Assembly: GCA_003230015.1 (NCBI GenBank)
Contig: QIGO01000158.1
Location: forward strand, 1-39,001
From: Alphaproteobacteria bacterium
Lineage (GTDB): Bacteria > Pseudomonadota > Alphaproteobacteria > UBA6615
Direction of reading: 5' to 3'
DNA length: 39,001 nucleotides
A model generated the notes under the pieces. The model made no database searches and had not been told where the DNA came from. It saw only the letters and a list, made by a program, of their open reading frames with translations. Positions 17,228 to 25,825 of this stretch are shown in pieces. Made by a program: the position numbers and the translations under genes. Numbering within the stretch: the first letter of the stretch is position 1; every line of letters starts with the position of its first letter.

Positions 17228-17256
17228 ATGACGAACGGTTGGGGCGCTGCTATAAT
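17228..17256 (+). promoter_or_regulatory. Sigma70-type promoter of sugar importer 2
   Basis: ATGACG at 17228-17233 (four of six matches to the -35 box), a 17-bp spacer and a perfect TATAAT at 17251-17256. The transcript would begin near 17263 and have a leader of about 100 bases. A 10-bp palindrome, GCGAATTCGC at 17270-17279, lies just after the predicted start and could be an operator. Confidence 0.5.
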
Positions 17257-17364
17257 AGTGTGACAAATAGCGAATTCGCGTCGTTTGGCCTGAATACGCC
17301 ACGGCCGCAAGGTCAACTTCAACCCCTGTTGCGGTTGTCCAATAACAAACCAAGGGAGTGAAAT

Positions 17365-18342
17365 ATGTTCAAGAAATTCGGGGTGCCGCTCGCAGCACTC
17401 GCTCTATCCGTCGCCCCGCTGGCGGCCATTGCCCAGGAAAAAGGGATTACCGTCGGTTTTCTGCCCGGCGTGGTCGATCCCTTCTATCAGGTCATGGAGG
17501 TGGGCGTGAACGCCGCGGCCGAAGATCTCGGCGTCAAGATTATTACTCAGATTCCCGCGACATGGGGTGTTGAGGTCCAGACACCGCTGCTCGACGCCAT
17601 GATCGCCCGTGGCGATCTCGACTACATTGTCACCGCACCCACCGACAAGGAGCAGATGGTCGGCCCGTTGCAGTCGGCGATTGACGCCGGCATCAAGGTC
17701 ATCACCGTCGATACGTTCCTCGGCGATGGCGACTACATCAACGGCCCGGTCACTTTCCCCATCAGCTATATCGGTTCTGACAATATCGAGGGCGGTCGGA
17801 TATCTGGCCGCGGTCTGGCCAAGGCCATCGGTGGTATGGGCAAGGTCTACATCAACACGACCAACCCGAATGTGAGCTCGGTCGAGGGCCGCGCCATTGG
17901 CTTCAACGAGGTCATGGATAATGAATTCCCTGACATCGAAGTCATTGGCATGGACTTCAACCTCGACGACCAAAACACCGCCGTCCAACAGACCGCCGCG
18001 ACCCTGGCCCGCGTGCCGGACCTGGCCGGCATATTTGGGACCAACGTGTTTAGCGCCAACGGTGCTGGCACCGCCGTCGTCAACGCCGGTCTCGGTGGTG
18101 AAGTTCAGGTTGTTGCGTATGACGCGACAAAATTTGCGATCGAACAGTTACGCGAAGGCGTGGTTAGCCTTGTATTGGCTCAGAAGCCGTTCGACATGGG
18201 TTATATGGCCATCCAGTTCGCCGTTGCCGACGCTGCTGGTGTGACCAGCCTGCCGCGCCGCGTCGAAACTGGGTTTGCTATTATCGACATCGATAACGTC
18301 GATGACCCGGAAGTATCGCGTTTCGTCTATCAGGTTCCCTGA
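17365..18342 (+). CDS. Sugar ABC transporter substrate-binding protein (importer 2)
   Basis: A 325-residue secreted binding protein with a signal peptide ending LAAIAQEKG, then a ribose-class type I fold (Peripla_BP_4): VGFLPGVVDPFYQVMEVGV, LDYIVTAPTDKEQM, YIGSDNIEGGRISGRGLAKA and VQVVAYDATKFAIEQL. GGGAG lies at a normal distance before the ATG. It is the receptor for the permease and ATPase downstream. It differs clearly from the binding protein of importer 1, so the two systems probably take up different ligands. A strong hairpin follows. Confidence 0.93.
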   Translation: MFKKFGVPLAALALSVAPLAAIAQEKGITVGFLPGVVDPFYQVMEVGVNAAAEDLGVKIITQIPATWGVEVQTPLLDAMIARGDLDYIVTAPTDKEQMVGPLQSAIDAGIKVITVDTFLGDGDYINGPVTFPISYIGSDNIEGGRISGRGLAKAIGGMGKVYINTTNPNVSSVEGRAIGFNEVMDNEFPDIEVIGMDFNLDDQNTAVQQTAATLARVPDLAGIFGTNVFSANGAGTAVVNAGLGGEVQVVAYDATKFAIEQLREGVVSLVLAQKPFDMGYMAIQFAVADAAGVTSLPRRVETGFAIIDIDNVDDPEVSRFVYQVP

Positions 18343-18364
18343 TAGGCCGACGGTATAGCTAAGC

Positions 18365-18396
18365 CGGGGGTGTTGTTCGCAACACCCCCGTTTCTT
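18365..18396 (+). terminator. Strong hairpin with UUCG loop between binding-protein and permease genes (importer 2)
   Basis: An 11-bp perfect stem (18365-18375 with 18380-18390) is closed by a TTCG loop and followed by TTTCTT. It is a textbook intrinsic terminator shape, yet the operon continues 24 bases later. It most likely ends part of the transcripts and protects the binding-protein mRNA. Confidence 0.75.
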
Positions 18397-18413
18397 GTCC
18401 GGGAGGGGGTAAT

Positions 18414-19562
18414 ATGCCGGATCGAGGATCGAACGCCGTCATCGAGATGGGCGCCGACCGGCTAGCGGACATTTCGCCGCTGAAAAAGTCCGTTCTGTTG
18501 CTGAGTCGGTTGTGGGCTTGGGCTTTCCTCGGTTCGATGATTCTCTTTTTCATAGTTTCGGTAAAAATCACCAGCGACGGCGCCGTCAATTTTCTCACCG
18601 TCCGCAACTCTCAAAACATTCTGGTTGCCATCACGCCGGTACTGCTGCTGGGCTTGGGTCAGACCTTTGTCATTATCGGCAAGGGCATCGACCTTTCGGT
18701 TGGTTGGGTGATGAGCCTTACCTCGGTGCTTGCCGCCCTCGCCATTCGTGGCGCCTTCAACGCCGGCGTGCCGCTGTTTCCCTCGATCGTCCTCGGATTA
18801 CTAGCTGCCGTCGCCGGCGGCGCTCTGGTCGGTTTTTTTAACGGCACGCTGGTCGCCAAGCTGAAGGTGCCAGCCTTCATCGCGACCTTGGGCAGTTCTT
18901 TCATCGTCCGTGGCGTGGCCCTCTTGATGGCGGAGAACACCACTGTCAGCGGTTTGCCTCGCGGGATACGCGACTATGGTAACAACGCGCTGTTCTATCT
19001 CATCCGCGGCGAGGGCGGCGGGCTCTTCTTCCTCGAGCGCCCGGAGGTTACCGGCGCCATGTTGCGTAATCTCGACCGCATTTTGCCCTACCCGGTCCTG
19101 CTCACGGCATTTGTCGTTGCCATCGCCATCTACGTCTTGCGGCGGACGAAATTCGGCCGCCACACCTATGCCATTGGCGGCAACGTCGAAGCCGCGCTGC
19201 GCACCGGCATTCCCGTCGACCGCCATATCATCATGTTATACGTGATGTCGGGATCGACGGCGGGCATTGCCGGGTTCTTGTCGACATTGCGTTTTTCTGC
19301 GGGATCGGCGGTTATCGGTGACCCGTTGTTATTGTCGTCCATTGCCGCTGTTATCATCGGTGGCGTCAGCTTGTTTGGCGGCGCCGGAACCGTGGTCGGC
19401 ACGGTGATCGGCGCCCTCATCGTGGCCGTGCTGACGACCGGGCTGGTGATGTTGAATGTGCAGCCTTTTTGGCAATTCATTGTCGTCGGCACCGTTGTCA
19501 TCCTCGCCGTCATCATCGACCAGTCGCGCGACCTCATCGTCGGCCGCGCGCAATCGGAATGA
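18414..19562 (+). CDS. Sugar ABC transporter permease (importer 2)
   Basis: A 382-residue RbsC-type inner-membrane permease with about ten helices. The family signature GIDLSVG is at 91-97; GGNVEAALRTGIPVDRH and a final GGVSLFGGAGTVVGTVIGAL segment follow. It is slightly longer than usual because of a hydrophilic N-terminal stretch of about 25 residues and a loop near residues 185-220 (RGEGGGLFFLERPEV). GGGAGGGGG lies just before the ATG. Unlike importer 1 it is a single permease and presumably works as a homodimer. Confidence 0.94.
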   Translation: MPDRGSNAVIEMGADRLADISPLKKSVLLLSRLWAWAFLGSMILFFIVSVKITSDGAVNFLTVRNSQNILVAITPVLLLGLGQTFVIIGKGIDLSVGWVMSLTSVLAALAIRGAFNAGVPLFPSIVLGLLAAVAGGALVGFFNGTLVAKLKVPAFIATLGSSFIVRGVALLMAENTTVSGLPRGIRDYGNNALFYLIRGEGGGLFFLERPEVTGAMLRNLDRILPYPVLLTAFVVAIAIYVLRRTKFGRHTYAIGGNVEAALRTGIPVDRHIIMLYVMSGSTAGIAGFLSTLRFSAGSAVIGDPLLLSSIAAVIIGGVSLFGGAGTVVGTVIGALIVAVLTTGLVMLNVQPFWQFIVVGTVVILAVIIDQSRDLIVGRAQSE

Positions 19563-19572
19563 GGGGGTAGGC

Positions 19573-20343
19573 ATGGACCCGATCCTATCCATCAGGGGCA
19601 TGGTCAAGCGGTTTGGCGGCCTCACCGCCGTCAGTTCCGTCGACCTGGACATCTATCCGGGCGAGGTTGTGGCCTTGCTCGGCGACAATGGGGCCGGCAA
19701 ATCCACCCTCATCAAGTGCGTGTCCGGCGTCTATCATGCCGACGCGGGCACCATCGAATTTCAGGGCCAGCGGGTTAATTTCTCCCGCCCCATCGACGCC
19801 AGGCGACAGGGCATCGAAACCATCTACCAGGATTTGTCCCTCGCCAACAATCTCGACGTCGGCGCCAACATCTTCCTTGGGCGTGAAGTTCAGAAGCGCG
19901 TACTCGGCGGCCTGTTCAAGCCCCTCAACGAGCAATATATGCTCGATCAGGCCAAGGCCGCCCTCGACGCCCTGGAAATCCATTTTCCCGATTTGACCCA
20001 GCCCATAGAAAGCCTCTCCGGCGGTCAGCGCCAAGCCGTCGCCATCGCCCGGGCGGTCTATTGGGACGCCAAGCTGATGATCATGGACGAGCCGACAAAC
20101 AATCTCGGTGTGCCCGAGCAACGCAAAGTGCTCGAACTTATAGGCAAGCTGCGTCAAGAGGGCGTGCCCGTCATCCTCATCAGCCACACTTTGCCCGATG
20201 TGTTTGCCGTCTCCGACCGCCTCATTGTCATGCACCGGGGCCGCAAGGTGACGGAGAAGAAGACCGCCGACACCGACACCCAGGAAGTCGTCCAATACAT
20301 GGTCGGCGCCCTCGACGACACCCGCGAACAACTGCCGAATTAG
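19573..20343 (+). CDS. Sugar ABC transporter ATP-binding protein (importer 2)
   Basis: A 256-residue single-domain ATPase of the FrcA-like type. Walker A is GDNGAGKS at 37-44, Q-loop Q86, signature LSGGQRQ at 148-154, Walker B with D172/E173 and switch H205. The loop following Walker B, PTNNLGV, is the usual sequence in this group. It starts 10 bases after the permease stop with GAGGGGG before the ATG; longer in-frame upstream extensions lie inside the permease gene. It completes importer 2. Its stop faces the carrier-protein gene of the next region with only 44 bp between, and no clear terminator is seen there. Confidence 0.95.
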   Translation: MDPILSIRGMVKRFGGLTAVSSVDLDIYPGEVVALLGDNGAGKSTLIKCVSGVYHADAGTIEFQGQRVNFSRPIDARRQGIETIYQDLSLANNLDVGANIFLGREVQKRVLGGLFKPLNEQYMLDQAKAALDALEIHFPDLTQPIESLSGGQRQAVAIARAVYWDAKLMIMDEPTNNLGVPEQRKVLELIGKLRQEGVPVILISHTLPDVFAVSDRLIVMHRGRKVTEKKTADTDTQEVVQYMVGALDDTREQLPN

Positions 20344-20387
20344 TAGATTGGAAAGTCGGAAAATCTGTGTGTGGCCGGTCGGCGCGC

Positions 20388-20678
20388 CTACATTTTCACC
20401 ACCGATAGCCGGCCAGGCCTGGCCACGGCAACCTTTGCCGCCCGGCTTTTTTCGATGTATTCGGCGATCCGCTTGATTGAGCTGAAATTCTCGACCTCAA
20501 GGTCATCCAACGCCGGCGACACGCCGAACCGGTCCTCCAGACAAAACAGCAGGTCAATGAACATCGCTGAATCGAGCGTCCCGCTGTCGATCAAATTTGT
20601 GTCGCAAGATGAGACTTCAACCGCCAGATCGCTTTTGAACATGGCGCGCAACTCATCGTACAACTTGTGGCCTCTCAT
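20388..20678 (-). CDS. Free-standing acyl/peptidyl carrier protein
   Basis: This 96-residue protein has the four-helix carrier fold: an N-terminal helix, then NLIDSGTLDSAMFIDLL, where S37 in the LDS motif is the phosphopantetheine attachment site. It continues with a helix ending EDRFGV and the C-terminal helix FSSIKRIAEYIEKS. The last 15 residues are a basic tail. The methionine at 20678 is preferred, with AGAGG about 11 bases upstream; a GTG at 20699 is possible. It lies 30 bases after the adenylation enzyme gene, which is almost surely its loading partner. It resembles peptidyl/D-alanyl-type free carrier proteins more than the fatty-acid ACP. Confidence 0.88.
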   Translation of the reverse strand: MRGHKLYDELRAMFKSDLAVEVSSCDTNLIDSGTLDSAMFIDLLFCLEDRFGVSPALDDLEVENFSSIKRIAEYIEKSRAAKVAVARPGRLSVVKM

Positions 20679-20708
20679 ATATCTTAGACCTCTAGCCACC
20701 GCCGGCCG

Positions 20709-22322
20709 CTACGACACGGCGGCCGACCTCCTGGGTGTGGTAAGACGACCGCGGTTTGCCTCTTCACGCTCGAAATGCTCGCGTATCGCGACTCTATCGA
20801 TCTTGCCATTGGCATTGCGCGGTAGTTGCTCAAAGGCTGTGAGCCGTGTTGGCACCATATATCTGGGCAGCAGCGTCCCCAATCTCTGCTTGACGACTAT
20901 TGGCGTCGCCTCGACACCGGGCTTTGATACAAAGGCACAACAGATCCGCGCTCCTTCAAAGTCGGTTCCGGCGACCGCGGCGATGACGCCTTCGCCAACT
21001 TCATCGACTTGATCCAGCGCGACTTCTATCTCGCCGAGTTCTATGCGGTGGCCGCGGCTCTTAATCTGTGAGTCCGCCCGGCCAACGAACCGCACAAGGC
21101 CGTCTTCGCCCATTATCCCCAGATCGCCGGTCTTGTAGAGGCGCTCTCCGCCATGCTCCAGGAAGACCGCGGCAGTGTTCTCTTCGTCGCGCCAGTAACC
21201 ATGGGTGACGCCGATACCACCGATATACAACTCCCCCGTCTCGCCCACGCTAGTGGGTTTCATCTGCTCATCCATCACCAATAGCTTTTCGCCCGCGCAA
21301 GGCGCGCCGATCGGCACTTCATCGCCGGTTTCGGGTATGCGCGGCACGGTAAAATAACTACTGGCAATTGTCGCTTCGGTTGGCCCGTAGAGATTTGTGA
21401 ATGCCGCATCTGGCAAGCGCTTCATCCAATACTGCAATGCATTGATTGGGAATACTTCGCCACACCAGATCAGCCGCTTAAGGTCATGCAGGATTTGGCC
21501 GCTCAGGGCATCGAATTTCGCCACATAGGCAAGCGCCGACGGCACGGAGAACCACTGCGTCAGCCTTTGCTCAACGATGAACGCGGGCAGCTTCTGCGGA
21601 AATATATTCACCTGTCTCGGGGTGAGGCTGAGATACGCGCCGGCGGCAAATGTGCCGAATAGGTCGAATGTCGACAGGTCGAAATGCAGCGGCGAATGGC
21701 CCGACGTGCGATCCGTCTCGTTCAGGCCGAAATACCCGCAGGCCCACTCGACGAAATTGATCACGTTGGCGTGGCCCACAACCACGCCCTTGGGCATACC
21801 GGTGGATCCGGAAGTAAACAGGATATGCGCCGGGTCGTCACCGCGCGTCACCCAATCCACTGCGGCGGTGCTTTGCGCCTGCACATCGCACAATCGGTAA
21901 CGCGGCGTCAGTGCGCCGTCCGGCGCCCCATCCTTGTCCAGCCAGATCAGCCCGCAATCGCCGCCAGGCTCACTCAACAGCGCGCGCGCCCCGCCGGCCG
22001 CCAGCACATAGCGGCATTCGGCGGAATCGAGGATGCGTTTGACCCGCGAGGCAGGGCTGTCCGGGTCGATGGGTACATAGACGCAACTGGCCTTCAATAC
22101 GCCAACAATGCCCACGACCGCCATCGGAGATTTGGGCACCAACACGCCAACCCGGTCGCCCGGTTGGCAGCCGCCGTCCAGCAGCACGCGCGCAAGCTGG
22201 TTCGACCGCGCCTCCAACGAACCATAGGTCAGCACATCCCCGCCCAGCCCGACCGCCGGGCGCTCGGGGCGCCGCTCCGCCTGTTTTGCGACCAGGGCTT
22301 GCAGAACCGGCACCCGGGTCAC
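20709..22322 (-). CDS. Free-standing amino-acid adenylation enzyme (NRPS A-domain type)
   Basis: A 537-residue stand-alone A domain. Core motifs: ILFTSGSTGMPKGV (167-180), FDLSTFD (214-220), NLYGPTEA (310-317), GELYIGG (363-369), YKTGD (396-400), FVGRADSQIKSRGHRIELGE (412-431) and NGKIDR with K507. D215 matches the aspartate that holds the substrate amino group, so an amino acid is expected. My hand-aligned specificity positions read roughly D-L-F-F-I-C-L-I-A-K, which I cannot assign to an amino acid. It has no fused carrier or condensation domain. Its GTG start overlaps the monooxygenase stop (GTGA). It should load the carrier protein encoded next. The layout recalls prolyl- or seryl-carrier protein ligases. 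Confidence 0.92.
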   Translation of the reverse strand: MTRVPVLQALVAKQAERRPERPAVGLGGDVLTYGSLEARSNQLARVLLDGGCQPGDRVGVLVPKSPMAVVGIVGVLKASCVYVPIDPDSPASRVKRILDSAECRYVLAAGGARALLSEPGGDCGLIWLDKDGAPDGALTPRYRLCDVQAQSTAAVDWVTRGDDPAHILFTSGSTGMPKGVVVGHANVINFVEWACGYFGLNETDRTSGHSPLHFDLSTFDLFGTFAAGAYLSLTPRQVNIFPQKLPAFIVEQRLTQWFSVPSALAYVAKFDALSGQILHDLKRLIWCGEVFPINALQYWMKRLPDAAFTNLYGPTEATIASSYFTVPRIPETGDEVPIGAPCAGEKLLVMDEQMKPTSVGETGELYIGGIGVTHGYWRDEENTAAVFLEHGGERLYKTGDLGIMGEDGLVRFVGRADSQIKSRGHRIELGEIEVALDQVDEVGEGVIAAVAGTDFEGARICCAFVSKPGVEATPIVVKQRLGTLLPRYMVPTRLTAFEQLPRNANGKIDRVAIREHFEREEANRGRLTTPRRSAAVS

Positions 22323-23329
22323 GCGACGAGCTTCCTTGCCCCTTGAAACACGGTTCCGATATGGCCGAGTTCCAGCTCATTAGCCGGGATATCCAAGATG
22401 AATGTCCCATAGCCGACCTCGACATAACGAGTAAGCTCCGCCGAAACTGTTTCATAGTCGCCCACCAGATACGGACAGAATGTTTTGTAGTTCTTGAAAG
22501 GCTCCAGCCAGTACGGGTGATCGGGCGTCGCGTCCCGCTCGGCCTGTTCGGATAGCGATTTGTGCCACACGGAATCGCTCTTCTTCATCGCCAGCATATG
22601 GGCGATCTCGCCCTTGCGGTCCGGCGGGAAGCGTTCATGGGCAACCTTCCACGCTTCCTGTGCGGTGGCGCGAACGATAATGCCAACCCGAATGCCGAAA
22701 TCGCCTTCGCCCAACATTTCGGCGGAATACGCGCCCGCCGGCTTGGGATACTGCACGGCTACCGCGCCCAGCCGCTTGGCGGTCGCCAGCCCCGCTTCCG
22801 ACGATCCCGACAGCAGGATACGCGGCATCAGATCGGGATCGAGCGCCGGCGTGAGTTTCAGTTTCTTGACGGTGTAATATTTGCCCTCAAAGGTCAATTC
22901 TTCCCCGGTTGAGGAGCGCCGCAGCAATTCCTTGATGATCTCCGTATATTCACCCAGGCGAACATAGCGGTCGTCATGGGGCGTAACATCGTCCAGCGCC
23001 TCCAGATCGCCCAGGAATCCACCCGCGATCATGTTCAAACAAATCCGCCGCCCATACAGATACCCGTAGGTCGCGACCATTTTTGCGGCCGTGTAGGGGT
23101 GCATGTAAACCGGCTGCACGGCGATCAGCGGGCACAGCCGGTCGGTGGCACGAAGCACGGCGCCCGCCGTCAGCCAGGGATCGGTCAGTCCATTGTCGGA
23201 GTAAACGAGTATCCCGGCACATCCCGCGGCTTCGCTCCAGCGTGAAACATTCGCGACACGTTTTTCGTAGTGCGAACGGTCCACGTCTTTCGACTGCGGT
23301 GTCGTCGCAAACACATCAAATCCCCGCAC
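22319..23329 (-). CDS. Luciferase-like flavin-dependent monooxygenase (LLM class)
   Basis: A bacterial-luciferase fold protein of 336 residues from the GTG at 23329; a TTG at 23350 would add seven. Landmarks are FDVFATTPQSK, AAGCAGILVYSDNGLTDPWL, CPLIAVQPVYMHPYTAAKM, NMIAGGFLGDLEAL and ILLSGSSEAGLATAKRLG, all in positions expected for SsuD-like FMNH2-dependent enzymes. No flavin reductase is nearby. Such enzymes oxidise sulfonates, and in natural-product pathways some act on carrier-bound substrates. Translational coupling to the adenylation gene argues for the second role here. A TATAAT on the minus strand (23440-23435) may drive this three-gene unit. Confidence 0.88.
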   Translation of the reverse strand: MRGFDVFATTPQSKDVDRSHYEKRVANVSRWSEAAGCAGILVYSDNGLTDPWLTAGAVLRATDRLCPLIAVQPVYMHPYTAAKMVATYGYLYGRRICLNMIAGGFLGDLEALDDVTPHDDRYVRLGEYTEIIKELLRRSSTGEELTFEGKYYTVKKLKLTPALDPDLMPRILLSGSSEAGLATAKRLGAVAVQYPKPAGAYSAEMLGEGDFGIRVGIIVRATAQEAWKVAHERFPPDRKGEIAHMLAMKKSDSVWHKSLSEQAERDATPDHPYWLEPFKNYKTFCPYLVGDYETVSAELTRYVEVGYGTFILDIPANELELGHIGTVFQGARKLVA

Positions 23330-23434
23330 GGCATACCCCGTATTTTGCAATCGTTATCGACCGGCACAGACAGCGCCAGTACCACTTTAAGTCATAGCCA
23401 TCGGGGCGCGTAACGCTCTTTCGACTAGCGCGGA

Positions 23435-23440
23435 ATTATA
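23435..23440 (-). promoter_or_regulatory. Candidate -10 box upstream of the monooxygenase gene
   Basis: A perfect TATAAT on the minus strand in an AT-rich gap of about 170 bp between the formyltransferase and monooxygenase genes. No good -35 box lies 16-18 bases upstream. If used, the leader would be about 100 bases to the GTG at 23329. Confidence 0.3.
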
Positions 23441-23504
23441 ACGGGTTGTTTGAACGAAAAACGCCCACGATAATATGGAACGCCATTGCCTTTAAGATGT
23501 TATC

Positions 23505-24437
23505 TCACGTTAAGACTGCCCCTATATTTAGGCCAATATCTCTCGCATATTGCTTGGCGGGGTGCAGCATTCCGTTATCGTCGCGGATCGTCGGTGCACG
23601 CACCGCGCCGCCGGCGCACGAAAAGACGATCCCATCGCGACCAACATCGAGGATTTCGCCGGGCCGCCCATTGCCGGCGCTGCGCACAGGTTCGGGCACA
23701 AAAAACGTCGCCGATCCAAACACCATTCTTGGCGCCCAGAATGTGTTTTTCATCGGCTGAAATGTCAGCGCACGGATCAGCCGGTCGATCTCATCAGCCT
23801 CCGCTTCAATCGGGAAGCGGCCGCCGAAGGGAACATCGCCTTTTGAGAAATACGAAGCAACAGATTGATCCTGTGCTGCCTGAACCAGGTTTTTGTCTAT
23901 TAGACCTTGTAGGAGCGCGGGAAAAGATTGAACCCCGACCATCAGGCATTTGAGGATGAGCGACGCGGTCGTAGCACCAGGCCCAATCTCAAAGCCTTGC
24001 TGTAGCAAAATATCGCCGCGATCGATGCGCCCTTCCATGAGGTGCCAAGTGACGCCGTACTCACTCTCGCCATTGAGGATTGCCCAGGAACAGACATTCA
24101 GGCCGCCATATCGCGGCAACGGCCCGTTATGAAAATTGATCGCACCCCGCCTTGGAATGCTCAGTAACGCAGCACCAAGAATCTTGAAGCTGTTGATATT
24201 GAACACATAATCCGGTTCCGCCGCGGCAATGGCCTCAAGGCAGGTCGGATCGTTCACTTTCGTGAAGCCGAGCACCGGAATGTCGCTCTGCGCACAAACC
24301 GCACGCAGGCTATCGGCGCCGGCTTCTTCGGCGACATCGTGCAAGACCAACGCCAAGAAAATGTCTGCCGCTTTCAAAATCGTCCTAATTGCGGACAGAG
24401 CCATCGGGCCATTGCCGATGATGACGCAGTTGAGCAT
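23505..24437 (-). CDS. N10-formyltetrahydrofolate-dependent formyltransferase family protein
   Basis: A 310-residue protein with the methionyl-tRNA formyltransferase fold. It begins MLNCVIIGNGPMAL and carries the catalytic triad: N101 and H103 in INFHNGPLPRYGG and D139 in RIDRGDI, with the same spacing as N108/H110/D146 of the E. coli enzyme. The part after about residue 215 differs from the tRNA-binding domain and could bind another acceptor. Family relatives formylate amino-sugars or amines of nonribosomal peptides. It starts 5 bases after the GNAT-like gene. The ATG at 24437 is chosen because longer in-frame starts lie inside that gene. Confidence 0.88.
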   Translation of the reverse strand: MLNCVIIGNGPMALSAIRTILKAADIFLALVLHDVAEEAGADSLRAVCAQSDIPVLGFTKVNDPTCLEAIAAAEPDYVFNINSFKILGAALLSIPRRGAINFHNGPLPRYGGLNVCSWAILNGESEYGVTWHLMEGRIDRGDILLQQGFEIGPGATTASLILKCLMVGVQSFPALLQGLIDKNLVQAAQDQSVASYFSKGDVPFGGRFPIEAEADEIDRLIRALTFQPMKNTFWAPRMVFGSATFFVPEPVRSAGNGRPGEILDVGRDGIVFSCAGGAVRAPTIRDDNGMLHPAKQYARDIGLNIGAVLT

Positions 24438-24442
24438 TGCGC

Positions 24443-25555
24443 TTAAGAGAAACTGTAGAAATTCTCGAACGCCATGAGGCGCTCTCCATCCAGACCGGTA
24501 AACATCGCGCGGCCGGACAAAAATGCGTCGGTAATATCTGCGTCTTCCGAGTGGAACAACATCCATGGCCCGGAATACAGAAAGCACTTATTACTCTTGT
24601 ACATAGTTAACTCATCCGGCCGGATGGTGCCGCGCACAAGAACACCACCTTGTTTTTGTGCGTCGGCAATTGCCGCGCTCAGAACCTCGCCATAACACCC
24701 CTTGATCCCGCACAATTGTATCATGTCGCAGAAGCCGTTCGGCCTCTTGTTATACATGAACCAGCCGATCGGTCTTCCGTCGCTGTCGGCAACCTGTCGC
24801 GCACGCAAGGCGTTCGGCCCCGTCTTGATCTCGGCCATCTCCATTAACCATGCAAACGATTCGGCATCATAGGATGGGCGGATGGCAACACTCTGACGCG
24901 CCAGCGTGGCGAGCACGAATTCCGGGTCCAGTTCGGTGAGACTGAAGTCGCCCGCACTTTTGTTCGCCCACCGTTTAAGTATCGGGCGCCCCAGGATATC
25001 GCCCGCCTGGCACAGACGGCGCAGCATACCGGCCGCCCGAATCTCGCGATTGCCCAGGGTTTCAACGATGCGCAACAGCGCCTCGAAGGGCTTTAGGGGC
25101 CGCATCCACTCCAAACTGTAAAGTGGCAGCACGCGTCCCCCGGCACCCTCCCAAATCTTCTTGGAGGAATCCGTCGCCGTATCGGCAACGGAGATATCTT
25201 GCGGTCCTTTCATGAAGCGCCGCAGCAACATCAATGGAATCAACGGTGAGGTCGGTTGGTCGTATCCCGGATGCACGCAGTAATTGCTTGATACCGCCAA
25301 GGTCACCGGCTTCTGTCCCATCTGCATTTTTCTTGTGCAGACACCCAGAAAGCCGATCGCACGGCCTTTCGGATCCCGGCAGATCAGCGACGGATGGGCC
25401 GCATCATACAGTGGGTTGTCGAAATACATTTTGTTGAAATAGTCGATAATGCGATTCCGCGGTGTTGGCGCGGTACGCACCGCCCGTGCGAGCATCAAAT
25501 CGACAATATCGGGAACGTCGTCACGGCTACATTCCAAGATATTCTGAAGTTGCAT
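24443..25555 (-). CDS. GNAT-fold acyltransferase-like protein
   Basis: A 370-residue protein with no signal peptide or membrane segment. The N-terminal half has GNAT features: RDDVPDIVDLM, LICRDPKGRAIGFLGVCTRKM (strands 4-5 region) and VSSNYCVHPGYDQ. A second half, from about residue 245, repeats a GNAT-like strand pattern (ADSDGRPIGWFMYNKRP). This two-lobed layout resembles FemAB/GNAT aminoacyl or acyl transferases. I do not recognise a named family. The ATG at 25555 is preferred over a TTG/CTG-type extension with no family character. It is the first gene of the minus-strand cluster and probably transfers an acyl or aminoacyl group to the pathway product. Confidence 0.75.
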   Translation of the reverse strand: MQLQNILECSRDDVPDIVDLMLARAVRTAPTPRNRIIDYFNKMYFDNPLYDAAHPSLICRDPKGRAIGFLGVCTRKMQMGQKPVTLAVSSNYCVHPGYDQPTSPLIPLMLLRRFMKGPQDISVADTATDSSKKIWEGAGGRVLPLYSLEWMRPLKPFEALLRIVETLGNREIRAAGMLRRLCQAGDILGRPILKRWANKSAGDFSLTELDPEFVLATLARQSVAIRPSYDAESFAWLMEMAEIKTGPNALRARQVADSDGRPIGWFMYNKRPNGFCDMIQLCGIKGCYGEVLSAAIADAQKQGGVLVRGTIRPDELTMYKSNKCFLYSGPWMLFHSEDADITDAFLSGRAMFTGLDGERLMAFENFYSFS

Positions 25556-25825
25556 CGTCACACCGAATGCGCGGGACCGGAAACGCCTCGCCCACCTCAA
25601 GTGCTATCACGCCGAGGCGACATGCGGCTCAGTAAAGAAGATAGAATCACGATATTCTGGGGGGCGCACTATGCCATCAATAGTGTTAGGCGGTACAAAT
25701 TTTGCGCCCAGCCAAGCCAGCCCGCCACGGACAACATCGAAATTCTCTCACACGGCACGAGGGTAGGCACATTTGACGGCACCCGCGAATAGGTGCCTAA
25801 CTAGGCTTTTGTTAGGAGCCAGACT
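25556..25825. other. Divergent intergenic region between the acyltransferase and aldolase genes
   Basis: 270 bp without a convincing gene, clearly AT-richer than the genes to its right. It holds an inverted pair TAGGCAC (25764-25770) and GTGCCTA (25793-25799), and a TTGACG (25772-25777) that could be a -35 box for the aldolase. The -10 is not clear. It probably carries both divergent promoters. Confidence 0.4.

Noticed and set aside
20371-21012. 213-residue plus-strand open frame over the carrier protein and adenylation genes
   Set aside because: It crosses two real minus-strand genes and shows no domain.
23351-23504. A small gene in the gap within the carrier-protein cluster
   Set aside because: No frame with a start and ribosome site gives a plausible protein; promoter use is more likely.
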